Both the position numbers and the translations under genes were made by a program. A stretch of 64,000 nt of DNA from Lachnospiraceae bacterium (GTDB lineage Bacteria > Bacillota > Clostridia > Lachnospirales > Lachnospiraceae), in NCBI GenBank assembly GCA_017520425.1, contig JAFXFO010000027.1:1-64000 (forward strand). The letters run 5' to 3'. This document shows positions 42,159-50,863 of this stretch, piece by piece (position 1 is the first letter of the stretch; every line of letters begins with the position of its first letter). The notes beneath the pieces were generated by a model. That model was not told the DNA's origin. It worked only from the letters and a program-made list of their open reading frames with translations, and ran no database searches.

Positions 42159-43661
42159 ATGAAGAAATTGGTAGTAGCAGTATTGGTAGGAGCAATCTGG
42201 TTTGGTAGCAGCATGCCGGCAGATGCAGCAGGTTTAAGGGATGTGTTTGATGCAGAGTACTATGCAGCACAGTATGATGACCTGGCGAAAGCATTTGGAA
42301 ATGATGCAGATGCACTTTATCAGCATTTTGTAAACTTCGGAGCGAAGGAAGGACGTAATATGAGTCCTATCCTTGATATTGCAAAGTACCGTAATACATA
42401 TAAGGATTTGGACAAGGCATTTGGTGACAACTGGGATGCTTATGTGGATCATTACTTCGAGTATGGTATTAAGGAAAAACGAGACAACGGAACCGATTTT
42501 GATGTGAAGAAATATGTATCATCCTATGAGGACTTAAGTAAGGCATTTGGAGATGATTACAAGAAGGCAGCAAAGCATTATCTGGAGACCGGTAAGAAGG
42601 AAAACAGAGGTAAGGGACATAAGGAGCAGATTAAAAAGCATGATAATAAGCCTGTTGTACAGCCACCTGTTTCTTTGGGAAGAAGTGAGAGAACAGACTA
42701 TCCCGGAGGCTTTAGCATAGCTGATTTTAATGCGAAGGGAGATTGTGTAAAGGTTTCCTATTATTTAGAAGATGGTACATTGGAATGGTACATGATAAAT
42801 GAATATGATAATAATGGCGTGTATTTAAAGCATTTTTCATATAATGCAGACGGAACGCTGAATATGTGGTGTGAATACTTCTACGAAGCAGATGGTTCCA
42901 TGGATTATTCAAAGAATCATTTTAATGACGGAACCTATTCCATTAATATCTATGACGAAAATGAATCGGTAGTAGAAAGCTATGATTATGATGCAAACGG
43001 TGAACTCACCGGTAGTAGCAAAAATGTTATGGAAAACGGTGAATGGGTTGGAATCATTGATTATGATGCTGCAGGAAATGTGATTATGGAGTACGAAAGA
43101 ATAGAGACAGAAGATGGTTCGTTTGTATTCGTACCGGTAGGAAGCGGAGATGGTGAAGATGGCGAAGTTGAGGAAGAAGTAGGCTTTACAGGCACTTCAG
43201 AAGAGATGAAGTCTGACGGAAGTAAGGTTGTTTATGAGTATGAGAACGGCGCGCTGTTAAAGTCAAGCTTCTATAATGCAGCAGGTGAGTTGACCGGATA
43301 TACTACCTTTGTATATGATGAATACTATAGAGAAATCGGACACGCTACTTACGATGCAAATGGTAACAGAACCAGTTATGCGGAAAACACATTGGATGCA
43401 GAAGGCAGAATCATTGCGGTAACTTCTGTTGATAATGCAGGTTTCATCACTACAAATATGTATGACTATACACATAGCTTGCATATAATCATCTGCTATG
43501 ATGCTGAAGGGCGTTTCCTGAGTAATACTACGTATGTATGGGACGAGAATCATGACTATGTAGAAGCTTGGTTTTGCGATGCGGCAGGCAATATAATTAC
43601 AAAGTACGACATGGTAAAGGATGCAGACGGCAACTATACATTAATTCCCAAGGAAGCATAA
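42159..43661 (+). CDS. Secreted protein with three DUF-like helical repeats and RHS/YD-type repeats
   Basis: 500-residue exported protein. Residues 1-23 are a signal peptide ending ADAAG. Three repeats of about 38 residues follow (about 27-145), each with F/I-D-x-x-Y, a YxDLxKAFGD core and an HYxxxGxKE end. A linker with PVVQPPV follows. The rest has many short YDANGE, YNAAGE and YDANGN units with aromatic and acidic residues, like RHS/YD or MORN-type secreted repeats. There is no cell wall anchor. The ATG at 42159 follows CAGGAGG; an earlier ATG at 42105 lies before the site. It is probably a surface or matrix protein; the binding partner is unknown. Confidence 0.8.
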   Translation: MKKLVVAVLVGAIWFGSSMPADAAGLRDVFDAEYYAAQYDDLAKAFGNDADALYQHFVNFGAKEGRNMSPILDIAKYRNTYKDLDKAFGDNWDAYVDHYFEYGIKEKRDNGTDFDVKKYVSSYEDLSKAFGDDYKKAAKHYLETGKKENRGKGHKEQIKKHDNKPVVQPPVSLGRSERTDYPGGFSIADFNAKGDCVKVSYYLEDGTLEWYMINEYDNNGVYLKHFSYNADGTLNMWCEYFYEADGSMDYSKNHFNDGTYSINIYDENESVVESYDYDANGELTGSSKNVMENGEWVGIIDYDAAGNVIMEYERIETEDGSFVFVPVGSGDGEDGEVEEEVGFTGTSEEMKSDGSKVVYEYENGALLKSSFYNAAGELTGYTTFVYDEYYREIGHATYDANGNRTSYAENTLDAEGRIIAVTSVDNAGFITTNMYDYTHSLHIIICYDAEGRFLSNTTYVWDENHDYVEAWFCDAAGNIITKYDMVKDADGNYTLIPKEA

Positions 43662-43670
43662 ATTTAATGC

Positions 43671-43714
43671 AACACCTCTATATGGGCAGAAATGCCTGTA
43701 TAGGGGTGTTTTTT
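43671..43714 (+). terminator. Terminator after the repeat-protein gene
   Basis: Eighteen-base arms AACACCTCTATATGGGCA and TGCCTGTATAGGGGTGTT around GAAA, followed by a T run. Confidence 0.92.
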
Positions 43715-43813
43715 CAATATAGAAAGTTACAATAATCAGAGTGAATTGTGATGTATTTTTCTGAGGAATGTGATAAGATATATACAATAATTTTTTATAT
43801 GGAGGGTAATGCA

Positions 43814-45439
43814 TTGGAAGGATTTCGTAAACCGATGTTAAATCAGGTGGGTTATAATGTAAAACAGAAGAAGCCGGCAGTAGTAAAGATGCCGGGTTCC
43901 TATGAGATTAAGGATGAACAGGGCAGAGTTGTGACCGGTGTGGGTACCAGAGAGGCTATCCATGATCCCTTATGCAGGGAATCTTTATACAAGCTGGATT
44001 TGTCCAAGGTGGACAAGCCGGGCAAATATCAGCTGGTACATCCCTTTATGGGCGAGTGCGGTTCCTTTACCGTAGGTGAGGATGTATATCGGGAAGTACA
44101 TAATGCTATGATTAAGGCATTGTATTTCCAGAGATGCGGCTGCGCCTTGGAGGAAAAGTATGCGGGCGTTTATAAGCATGAAGCATGTCATTTGGACAAA
44201 GTACAGGTATGGAGTGACAGGAGTATAGAGTTTGAGGCTACCGGTGGCTGGCATGACGCAGGCGATTACGGCAGATATATTACACCGGCGGCTGTAACAA
44301 TAGGTCATTTAATCTATGCTTTCATAAAATACCCGGCAGCGTTTACGGATGAATTGAATATTCCGGAAAGCGGTAATGGTATACCGGATCTCATCAATGA
44401 GTGCCGATATGAATTGGAATGGATGCTGAAGATGCAACGGGAAGACGGTGGCGTATATCATAAGCTTACCTCACAGAATCATGCAGATTTTTTAATGCCG
44501 GAGGAGGATTTATTACAGTTCTATGCCTTTGATGTTTCTTCCATGGCTGTGGCTGATTTTTGTGCTACCATGGCTCTTTGTGCAAGAGTGTACCAAAAAT
44601 ATGATGCGGATTTTGCAAAGAAGATGGAAGCAGCGGCAAGAAAATCCTGGAATTGGTTAGAAACTCATCCGGAGCCGGTATTGTTCCGCAATCCGGAGAA
44701 TTCTGATACCGGAATGTATGGGGATTATTCGGATATGGATGAACGCCTTTGGGCAGCAGTAGAGATGTTTTATCTGGCAAAGGATAGAAAGGAAGATGGT
44801 ACGGTTTATCAAAATACTGCAATGGAATTCCTGAAAAAGAATGTTCCCATAGTGGATTTCGGTTGGACGGATGTGGGAGGATTTGCATCTCTGGCAGTGC
44901 TTTCAGATGCGGAAAAGAGCATTGGAGAAGAGATATACAATATCTGCAAGACGGCTGTAATCGCCGAAGCGGAGCGTTTGCTGGAGCTATGCAGACTGAA
45001 TGTTTTTGAGATGGGTATGGCACCGGAAGATTTCTGTTGGGGGTCCAGCATGGTAGTGACCAACAGAGGAATCCTTTGGAGTCTGGCTTATGAATTGACC
45101 GGAAAGGAAGCCTATGCAGAGGCGGTGCAATGTCATGTGGATTATCTGCTGGGTAAAAATATCACTCAGTATAGTTTTGTGACAGGCTTTGGAACCAAGC
45201 CTTATAAGAATCCTCACAGCAGACCACTTCAAATGGATGATATTGAGGAACCGGTACCCGGACTGGTGTCCGGTGGTCCAAACGGTCATCCGGGGGATCC
45301 GGCAGCACGTAAATTACTGACACCGGGTACGGCACCCATGAAATGCTTTGTGGATGTATGGGAAAGCTATTCCACCAATGAAATCACCATTTACTGGAAT
45401 TCATCCGCAATATATAACACAGCGTTTTTACGCCGATAG
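43814..45439 (+). CDS. Glycoside hydrolase family 9 enzyme (endo-/exo-beta-glucanase type)
   Basis: 541-residue GH9 protein. A CelD-type immunoglobulin-like N-terminal domain (KPMLNQVGYN) is followed by the (alpha/alpha)6 barrel with GGWHDAGDYGRY, which carries the catalytic base Asp pair, and YSTNEITIYWNSSAIY at the end with the catalytic acid Glu. No signal peptide is present, so it is likely cytoplasmic and acts on imported cello- or xyloglucan oligosaccharides rather than on cellulose. The preferred start is the TTG at 43814, seven bases after GGAGGG; an ATG at 43799 is the alternative. A short DUF3006-like gene follows it by nine bases. Confidence 0.88.
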   Translation: MEGFRKPMLNQVGYNVKQKKPAVVKMPGSYEIKDEQGRVVTGVGTREAIHDPLCRESLYKLDLSKVDKPGKYQLVHPFMGECGSFTVGEDVYREVHNAMIKALYFQRCGCALEEKYAGVYKHEACHLDKVQVWSDRSIEFEATGGWHDAGDYGRYITPAAVTIGHLIYAFIKYPAAFTDELNIPESGNGIPDLINECRYELEWMLKMQREDGGVYHKLTSQNHADFLMPEEDLLQFYAFDVSSMAVADFCATMALCARVYQKYDADFAKKMEAAARKSWNWLETHPEPVLFRNPENSDTGMYGDYSDMDERLWAAVEMFYLAKDRKEDGTVYQNTAMEFLKKNVPIVDFGWTDVGGFASLAVLSDAEKSIGEEIYNICKTAVIAEAERLLELCRLNVFEMGMAPEDFCWGSSMVVTNRGILWSLAYELTGKEAYAEAVQCHVDYLLGKNITQYSFVTGFGTKPYKNPHSRPLQMDDIEEPVPGLVSGGPNGHPGDPAARKLLTPGTAPMKCFVDVWESYSTNEITIYWNSSAIYNTAFLRR

Positions 45440-45448
45440 GAGGAAAGT

Positions 45449-45622
45449 ATGAATACATTTCAATATATCGTAGAAAGCATCGATGGGGACTACGCACATT
45501 TGAGAAGAATCGATGAAGAATCCGATGAACTGAAGCTGGTTGCCAGAGCATTGCTTCCCGCTGAAATCGTAGAGGGCAGCAAGTTGCTTTACGAGTGGAT
45601 GCAATACAGTATTATGGAATAA
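45449..45622 (+). CDS. Small DUF3006-like protein
   Basis: 57-residue protein, MNTFQYIVESIDGDYAHL at the start and ARALLPAEIVEGSKLLYEW near the end. This matches the DUF3006 plan of a short beta hairpin, a variable acidic loop and LLPxxxxEGSxL. GGAGGAAAG lies ahead of the ATG. It follows the GH9 gene by nine bases and is probably in the same transcript. Function unknown; family members are small and soluble. Confidence 0.75.
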   Translation: MNTFQYIVESIDGDYAHLRRIDEESDELKLVARALLPAEIVEGSKLLYEWMQYSIME

Positions 45623-45638
45623 ATAGTGGAAATGATAC

Positions 45639-45894
45639 ATCCCCCTGTCTTAACTTGAGGGTGGTTATATATCCTAATGAGGTAACCCTGAACGGCGTCA
45701 GCCCTTGGCGAGGTTTTTTCGAGCCTAGTGCTGCTACGCTTCTTGCATTATCGAAAATGTGCGAGTACAGTAGTGTACGCCAGAAGAATTGCAAAGCAAT
45801 TCTTGTAGAGAACGTCGCCGGACGTTCTCTTTTTCATTAAGCGAGAGCGGGTCCGAATAGGATATATAACCGCCCGAAAGTTAGACGGGGGGAT
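45639..45894. mobile_element. 260-bp element bounded by 37-bp imperfect inverted repeats
   Basis: The arm at 45639-45676 (starts ATCCCCCTGTCTTAACTT, ends GGTTATATATCCTA) is the imperfect reverse complement of 45858-45894 (starts TAGGATATATAACC, ends GTTAGACGGGGGGAT). The two outer bases and the central ATCCTA/TAGGAT parts are fully matched; a few internal positions differ. It begins 16 bases after the DUF3006-like stop and ends 13 bases before the typA stop, so it is a compact insertion in the convergent gap. The GTTAGACGGG core also appears at the hairpin at the left edge of the window, suggesting related ends. It carries no transposase gene and so would be non-autonomous. Confidence 0.7.
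45677..45857 (+). ncRNA. Candidate HEARO/omega-RNA-like structured RNA
   Basis: Between the arms, 181 bases follow an ATGA, the target site after which HEARO (IscB/IsrB-associated) RNAs are known to insert. They hold strong nested stems: AGAATTGC/GCAATTCT and GAGAACGTC/GACGTTCTC at about 45783-45830, plus GGCGTCAGCC...GGCGAGG segments and a GTACAG/TAGTGTAC region. The folded shape and site suggest a guide-RNA-type element without its nuclease gene. The class was assigned from memory of the pattern, so it needs a covariance model search. Confidence 0.4.
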
Positions 45895-45907
45895 TCTTGT
45901 GTTTGTT

Positions 45908-47743
45908 CTATTTATTCTTAAAAGCAGCCCTCTTTCTAAGAGTAGGGTCCAGTATCTTTTTGCGGATTCGAAGGCTCTTGGGAGTGACCTCTAAAAGCTC
46001 GTCAGTCTCGATAAAGTCAAGTGCCTGTTCCAGGCTTAAAATCTTGGGGGGTGTCAGACGAAGTGCCTCGTCCGCACTGGAGGAACGGGTATTGGTAAGC
46101 TGCTTTTTCTTGCAGACATTCAGTTCGATATCTTCTCCGCGTCCGTTTTGGCCAACTACCATACCTGCATATACTTTTTCACCGGGGCCGATGAAGAGGG
46201 TTCCGCGCTCCTGGGCATTGAATAATCCGTAGGTGATGGATTCGCCGGCTTCAAAGGCGATCAGAGAACCCTGCTTACGATAGGAGATATCCCCCTTGTA
46301 GGGACCATAGCCGTCAAATACGGTATTGATTACACCATTTCCCTTGGTATCCGTCATAAATTCTCCACGATAGCCAATCAGTCCTCTGGACGGAATAGAA
46401 AATTCTAAGCGGGTGTTGTCGCTGCCGCTTAAGGTGCTCATTCCGCGAAGCTCACCTTTTCGCTGGCTCAGCTTTTCGATAACAGAGCCAGAAAACTCTG
46501 TGGGAACGTCTATATAGGCCAATTCCATGGGTTCTAAAAGCTTTCCGTTCTCATCATGCTTGTACAATACTTCTGCCTTGCTTACGGCAAATTCAAAGCC
46601 TTCCCGGCGCATATTCTCGATTAAAACCGATAAATGCAATTCGCCACGGCCGGATACCTTAAAGCTTTCCGTGGTATCTGTTTCCTCCACACGCAAGGAT
46701 ACATCAGTATTCAACTCACGAAACAGTCTGTCACGGATATGACGGCTGGTCACATATTTGCCTTCCGTTCCGGCCAAAGGTGAGTCGTTTACACAAAAAT
46801 GCATGGCAATGGTGGGTTCGCTGATTTTCTGGAAAGGAATGGGTTCCACATGGTCTACGGCACAGAGGGTATCGCCGATATGGATATCCTGAATGCCGGA
46901 AATAGCCACGATAGAGCCGATTTCCGCAGATTTTACCTCTACCTTATTCAGACCGTCAAATTCATAGAGCTTGCTGACTTTCACCTTGGTTTGCTTCTCC
47001 GGTTCATGATGATTGACGATAATGACTTCCTGGTTCACACTGATGGTACCGTTATCTACCTTGCCCACACCGATACGTCCCACATACTCATTATAATCAA
47101 TGGTACTGATGAGAAGCTGAGTGCCTAATTCAGGGTCTCCTTCCGGTGCAGGGATGTAGTCTAAGATGGTTTCAAACAAAGGCTCCATGCTGGTACCCTG
47201 TTCCTCCGAATCCAAGGAAGCAATACCGGCCTTGGCAGAGGCGAAAATAAAGGGACAGTCCAGCTGTGCGTCGTCCGCATCCAACTCCAAAAACAGTTCC
47301 AGAACTTCATCAATTACTTCGTTCGGACGGGCTTCCGGACGGTCGATTTTATTGATGCATACGATGACGGGAAGCTTCAGTTCCAGTGCTTTACGGAGTA
47401 CGAATTTGGTCTGGGGCATGGCACCTTCGAAGGCATCCACTACCAGAATAACACCGTTTACCATTTTCAGTACACGCTCTACCTCGCCGCCGAAGTCAGC
47501 ATGTCCGGGGGTGTCAATAATGTTAATCTTGGTATCCTTGTACATAACAGCAGTGTTTTTCGCTAAGATAGTGATACCACGTTCTCTTTCGATATCATTG
47601 GAATCCATAACTCGTTCAGCCACTTCCTGGCCTGCACGGAACACACCGCTTTGCTTTAAAAGCTCATCTACTAATGTGGTTTTGCCGTGATCTACATGGG
47701 CAATGATGGCAACATTTCGAACATTTTCTCTTTTCTGTTTCAT
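45908..47743 (-). CDS. typA: Translational GTPase TypA/BipA
   Basis: 611-residue ribosome-binding GTPase needed under stress and at low temperature. It has G1 AHVDHGKTT, the switch I ERERGITI, G3 DTPGHADFGGE, G4 NKID and an SAKAG G5-like motif. Domains II and III follow, then the TypA-specific C-terminal domain with GRGEDIELNVCKKKQLTN. AAGGATGG precedes the ATG. The gene is convergent with the GH9 operon, and the inverted-repeat element lies between them. The promoter is visible on the minus strand. Full length and intact. Confidence 0.97.
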   Translation of the reverse strand: MKQKRENVRNVAIIAHVDHGKTTLVDELLKQSGVFRAGQEVAERVMDSNDIERERGITILAKNTAVMYKDTKINIIDTPGHADFGGEVERVLKMVNGVILVVDAFEGAMPQTKFVLRKALELKLPVIVCINKIDRPEARPNEVIDEVLELFLELDADDAQLDCPFIFASAKAGIASLDSEEQGTSMEPLFETILDYIPAPEGDPELGTQLLISTIDYNEYVGRIGVGKVDNGTISVNQEVIIVNHHEPEKQTKVKVSKLYEFDGLNKVEVKSAEIGSIVAISGIQDIHIGDTLCAVDHVEPIPFQKISEPTIAMHFCVNDSPLAGTEGKYVTSRHIRDRLFRELNTDVSLRVEETDTTESFKVSGRGELHLSVLIENMRREGFEFAVSKAEVLYKHDENGKLLEPMELAYIDVPTEFSGSVIEKLSQRKGELRGMSTLSGSDNTRLEFSIPSRGLIGYRGEFMTDTKGNGVINTVFDGYGPYKGDISYRKQGSLIAFEAGESITYGLFNAQERGTLFIGPGEKVYAGMVVGQNGRGEDIELNVCKKKQLTNTRSSSADEALRLTPPKILSLEQALDFIETDELLEVTPKSLRIRKKILDPTLRKRAAFKNK

Positions 47744-47834
47744 AAAAATCCATCCTTTTCTAAGAAAAGTAATGAAGGCGGTCGAAGCCTGTTATTTCCT
47801 GTCATTCATTTATTTATCACCTTCAAACTGTATA

Positions 47835-47863
47835 AGTATAGCACTAATCAGAGGCTTAGGCAA
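47835..47863 (-). promoter_or_regulatory. typA promoter
   Basis: On the minus strand: TTGCCT (47858-47863), 17-bp spacer, TATACT (47835-47840). The transcript would start about 95 bases upstream of the ATG. Confidence 0.75.
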
Positions 47864-48105
47864 TGTATAAAGAGCTGTATAAATAAGGGTTTTCAAAGAT
47901 TTTTTTGGAAAGACTGTCAGTTTAGGGGGGCGTCAGGAATCCTCGAAAGCCATGATTTTTGGTGGTTTTGTGTAGATAATATGCGATGGGTTTGAGTGTT
48001 CGAACGGGCAAAAATGGTGTATAAATAGTAGTGCAAATATCGGTAAAAATTTCAGGAGAAGGAATTTTATCAAAAGAATTCTTAGTGCAAGAAGGGAGAA
48101 CAAAG
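47864..48105. other. Divergent gap without a gene
   Basis: This stretch between the typA promoter and the SSB-like gene shows no supported coding frame. A TATAAA near 48020 is the only promoter-like feature seen for the SSB-like gene. The GGCGTCAGG and GGTTTTGTG segments show no recognised structure. Confidence 0.6.
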
Positions 48106-48735
48106 ATGACAGATAAGGTTATCGAAAACAATCAAGTTACAATTATGGGGGAAATAGTAAGTGATTTCAGTTTCAGCCATGAAATTTTTGGGGAAGGTTT
48201 TTATTTGGCGGATATCAGAGTGAAGCGCCTCAGTGAGAGTTATGATGAAATACCGCTTATGGTGTCGGAACGTCTTTTGGATGTAAAAGGTGATTATAAA
48301 GGAATGAATGTGGCTGTGAACGGACAGTTTCGTTCTTACAACAGACATGAGGAACGCAAAAACCGTCTGGTGCTTTCAGTGTTTGCAAGAGAAATTGCTT
48401 TTGTGGATGAGGTAGAAGAGAGTGCCAAAAGTAACCAGATTTATTTAGACGGATATATTTGTAAGGAGCCCATTTATCGTAAGACACCTTTGGGAAGAGA
48501 AATTGCAGACGTGCTGTTGGCAGTAAACAGACCTTACGGCAAGTCCGATTACATACCCTGCATCTGTTGGGGGAGAAATGCCCGCTATGCCAATCAGTTT
48601 AAGGTGGGAGAGAGATGCGCCATCTGGGGCCGTATACAGAGCAGGGAATATATGAAGAAGCTGAGTGAGGATGAAATCGAGAAAAGAGTGGCCTTTGAGG
48701 TCAGTGTCAGCAAGCTGGAGCTGTTGGAAGAATAA
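48106..48735 (+). CDS. Single-stranded DNA-binding (OB-fold) protein
   Basis: 209-residue protein with two OB-like halves. The second half, from about residue 105, is SSB-like: QIYLDGYICKEPIYRKTPLGREIADVLLAVNR, WGRNARYANQFKVGERCAIWGRIQSREY and a final strand. The first half has VTIMGEIVSDF and FRSYN as in PriB/SSB folds. There is no acidic SSB tail, so it is not the main replicative SSB, and a role in primosome or recombination is more likely. The ATG at 48106 follows GAAGGGAG; an upstream ATG at 48031 is unlikely. Confidence 0.85.
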   Translation: MTDKVIENNQVTIMGEIVSDFSFSHEIFGEGFYLADIRVKRLSESYDEIPLMVSERLLDVKGDYKGMNVAVNGQFRSYNRHEERKNRLVLSVFAREIAFVDEVEESAKSNQIYLDGYICKEPIYRKTPLGREIADVLLAVNRPYGKSDYIPCICWGRNARYANQFKVGERCAIWGRIQSREYMKKLSEDEIEKRVAFEVSVSKLELLEE

Positions 48736-48783
48736 GGGAAAAGGGAATACGGATCATAAAGAAAAATGTTTGAAAATGTAGCA

Positions 48784-48812
48784 TTGACAAAGCGAAAGGA
48801 CAGTGCTATTAT
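48784..48812 (+). promoter_or_regulatory. Promoter of the lysine operon
   Basis: TTGACA at 48784-48789, 17-bp spacer, TATTAT at 48807-48812, directly ahead of the riboswitch. Confidence 0.82.
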
Positions 48813-48829
48813 GTTTCTAACAAAATAAA

Positions 48830-48995
48830 GATAGAGGTTGCGTTTTTTATTAGTAAATCTTTTGATGTGACAGGCACAGGAGAGAAAGAGGGAAAGGGAA
48901 AGACGCCGAAAGAGGAGATATCCTGTAAGTCAAGTCTTGGGCATACAGTTAAGAGCTGTATGACTGTCATCTGTTTTTTAGGTGGGGCGCTATCA
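48830..48995 (+). promoter_or_regulatory. Lysine riboswitch (L-box)
   Basis: The leader has the class landmarks in order: TAGAGGTTGCG, a short AGTAA segment, GGGAAAGGGAAAGACGCCGAAAG, CTTGGGC, a GACTGTCA stem and the closing GGGGCGCTATC. In this class lysine binding stabilises a fold that lets the downstream terminator form. It controls dapA and probably dapB and fbp. Confidence 0.95.
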
Positions 48996-49035
48996 GATTA
49001 TGATCCAAATAAGTGTATTATATTTGGAAAGAATT

Positions 49036-49063
49036 GTCGGCGCGTGCAGAGCCGGCTTTTTTT
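49036..49063 (+). terminator. Regulated terminator of the lysine riboswitch
   Basis: GTCGGC/GCCGGC with a T run, 40 bases after the aptamer and 60 bases before dapA. Confidence 0.88.
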
Positions 49064-49122
49064 ATGCAGACCCCCTTCATCACTAATTTTTGATAGCCTG
49101 ATGAGGCGGAATGGAGGATTTT

Positions 49123-50007
49123 ATGTCAATTTTTACAGGTTCAGGAACAGCAATTATTACACCCATGAACGCGGATGGAAGCGTGAATTATGAGAGCTTT
49201 AAGAAATTAATCGAATTCCAGATTGCAAATGACACAGACGCAATTATCGTATGCGGTACTACCGGTGAGGCATCTACCCTGACACATGAAGAGCATTTGG
49301 ATGTGATTAAGTATTGTGTGGAAGTGGTAAATAAGAGAATCCCTGTAATCGCAGGTACCGGTTCTAACTGTACCGAAACAGCAATTTATTTGTCAACAGA
49401 GGCAGAGAAGGCAGGAGTAGACGGACTCCTTGTAGTATCTCCTTACTATAACAAGGCAACACAGAATGGTCTGTTTGCACACTTTAAGGCAGTGGCAGAC
49501 TCCGTAAAGATTCCGGTGCTTCTTTACAATGTACAGAGCAGAACCGGTGTCAATATAGCACCTGCTACCGTGGTAAGACTTTGTGAAGCTTGTGAGAATA
49601 TCGTAGGTGTAAAGGAAGCCAGCGGTAACATCAGCCAGGTAGCAAAGATTGCAGCATTAGGCAAAGGAAAGATTGATATTTATTCCGGTAATGACGACCA
49701 GATTATTCCGATTATGTCATTGGGCGGCAAGGGTGTTATTTCCGTACTTTCTAATGTGGCACCCCGTCAGACTCATGAGATGTGTGCAAAGTATTTGTCA
49801 GGTGATGTGAATGGAGCCGCACAGATGCAGTTAGATGCTATCGATTTGATCGAAGCATTGTTCTGCGAGGTAAATCCTATTCCTGTGAAGAAGGCAGTAA
49901 ACTTAATGGGGATGAATGCAGGTACCTTGAGATTGCCTCTGACCGAAATGGAAGAAGCAACCACAGCCAGATTAAAGGCATCTATGGAGGCTTACGGAAT
50001 CCTGTAA
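49123..50007 (+). CDS. dapA: 4-hydroxy-tetrahydrodipicolinate synthase
   Basis: First committed enzyme of lysine and diaminopimelate synthesis, condensing pyruvate with aspartate semialdehyde. The 294-residue TIM barrel has FTGSGTAIITPM, CGTTGEASTL, YYNKATQ, the active tyrosine in YNVQSRTG and the Schiff-base lysine in VKEASG. The ATG at 49123 follows GGAGG; an ATG at 49111 lies before it. It stands behind the lysine riboswitch. A stem with arms ACAGGCTCGAAAAC/GTTTTCGAGCCTGT lies between it and dapB. Product feeds lysine and peptidoglycan. Confidence 0.97.
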   Translation: MSIFTGSGTAIITPMNADGSVNYESFKKLIEFQIANDTDAIIVCGTTGEASTLTHEEHLDVIKYCVEVVNKRIPVIAGTGSNCTETAIYLSTEAEKAGVDGLLVVSPYYNKATQNGLFAHFKAVADSVKIPVLLYNVQSRTGVNIAPATVVRLCEACENIVGVKEASGNISQVAKIAALGKGKIDIYSGNDDQIIPIMSLGGKGVISVLSNVAPRQTHEMCAKYLSGDVNGAAQMQLDAIDLIEALFCEVNPIPVKKAVNLMGMNAGTLRLPLTEMEEATTARLKASMEAYGIL

Positions 50008-50017
50008 TTGGTAATTT

Positions 50018-50052
50018 GACAGGCTCGAAAACGGAATGTTTTCGAGCCTGTG
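50018..50052 (+). other. Intercistronic stem-loop between dapA and dapB
   Basis: Fourteen-pair stem ACAGGCTCGAAAAC/GTTTTCGAGCCTGT around GGAAT. No T run follows, so it may modulate transcript stability or ratio rather than terminate. Confidence 0.75.
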
Positions 50053-50083
50053 CTGAATAAGTGAATGTTTGGAGGATAAAGAT

Positions 50084-50842
50084 ATGATTAGAGTAATAAT
50101 GCACGGTTGTAACGGTAAAATGGGACAGGTTATCAGCGGTTTGGTGGCAGCTGATGACAATCTTCAGATGGTAGCGGGTATCGACCCGGTGGATGACGGA
50201 CACAATCTCTATCCGGTATTTGCGGATATTACAGCTTGTGATGTGGAAGCAGATGTATTGATTGATTTTTCCACTGCAAAGGTAATTGATCAGCTGATTG
50301 ATTATTGTGTAGAGAAGAATTTACCCTGTGTACTTTGTACCACCGGCCTGGATGAAGCGCAGCTTCAGAAGGTGGCAGAGGCTTCAAAGAAGGTGGCGAT
50401 TTTAAAGTCTGCAAATATGTCCCTTGGTATCAATCTGCTTCTTAAGATGCTGAAGGAAGCGGCAGGTGTATTGGCGCCTGCAGGCTTTGATATTGAAATC
50501 GTGGAGAAGCATCACAATTTGAAGGTGGATGCACCCAGCGGTACAGCGTTGGCACTGGCGGATTCCATCAATGCAGAATTTGACAATGAATATGAATATG
50601 TTTATGATAGAAGTACGAAGAGAGAGAAGAGAAGTAAGAAGGAAATGGGTATCAGTGCCGTTCGTGGCGGAACTATCGTGGGAGACCATGATGTAATCTT
50701 TGCCGGTGAGGATGAAGTGATTACCTTTTCCCATACCGCTTATTCCAAAGCTGTATTTGCAAAAGGTGCGGTACAGGCGGCCAAGTTCCTGGCCGGAAAA
50801 GAAGCCGGTATGTACAATATGAGTCATGTGATTAATGCATAA
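50084..50842 (+). CDS. dapB: 4-hydroxy-tetrahydrodipicolinate reductase
   Basis: NAD(P)H-dependent second step of the diaminopimelate pathway. The 252-residue product has the nucleotide-binding GCNGKMGQ, DFSTAKV, the catalytic EKHHNLKVDAPSGTA segment and the C-terminal dimer part with VRGGTIVGDHDVIFAG. GGAGG precedes the ATG at 50084, and an ATG at 50069 would lie before the site. Same transcript as dapA, followed 21 bases later by fbp. Confidence 0.97.
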   Translation: MIRVIMHGCNGKMGQVISGLVAADDNLQMVAGIDPVDDGHNLYPVFADITACDVEADVLIDFSTAKVIDQLIDYCVEKNLPCVLCTTGLDEAQLQKVAEASKKVAILKSANMSLGINLLLKMLKEAAGVLAPAGFDIEIVEKHHNLKVDAPSGTALALADSINAEFDNEYEYVYDRSTKREKRSKKEMGISAVRGGTIVGDHDVIFAGEDEVITFSHTAYSKAVFAKGAVQAAKFLAGKEAGMYNMSHVINA

Positions 50843-50863
50843 GAGGACATGTGGAGGTATACA

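Noticed and set aside
45595-45840. Small open frame inside the inverted-repeat element
   Set aside because: It crosses the structured arm and core and has no ribosome site; RNA structure explains the sequence better.
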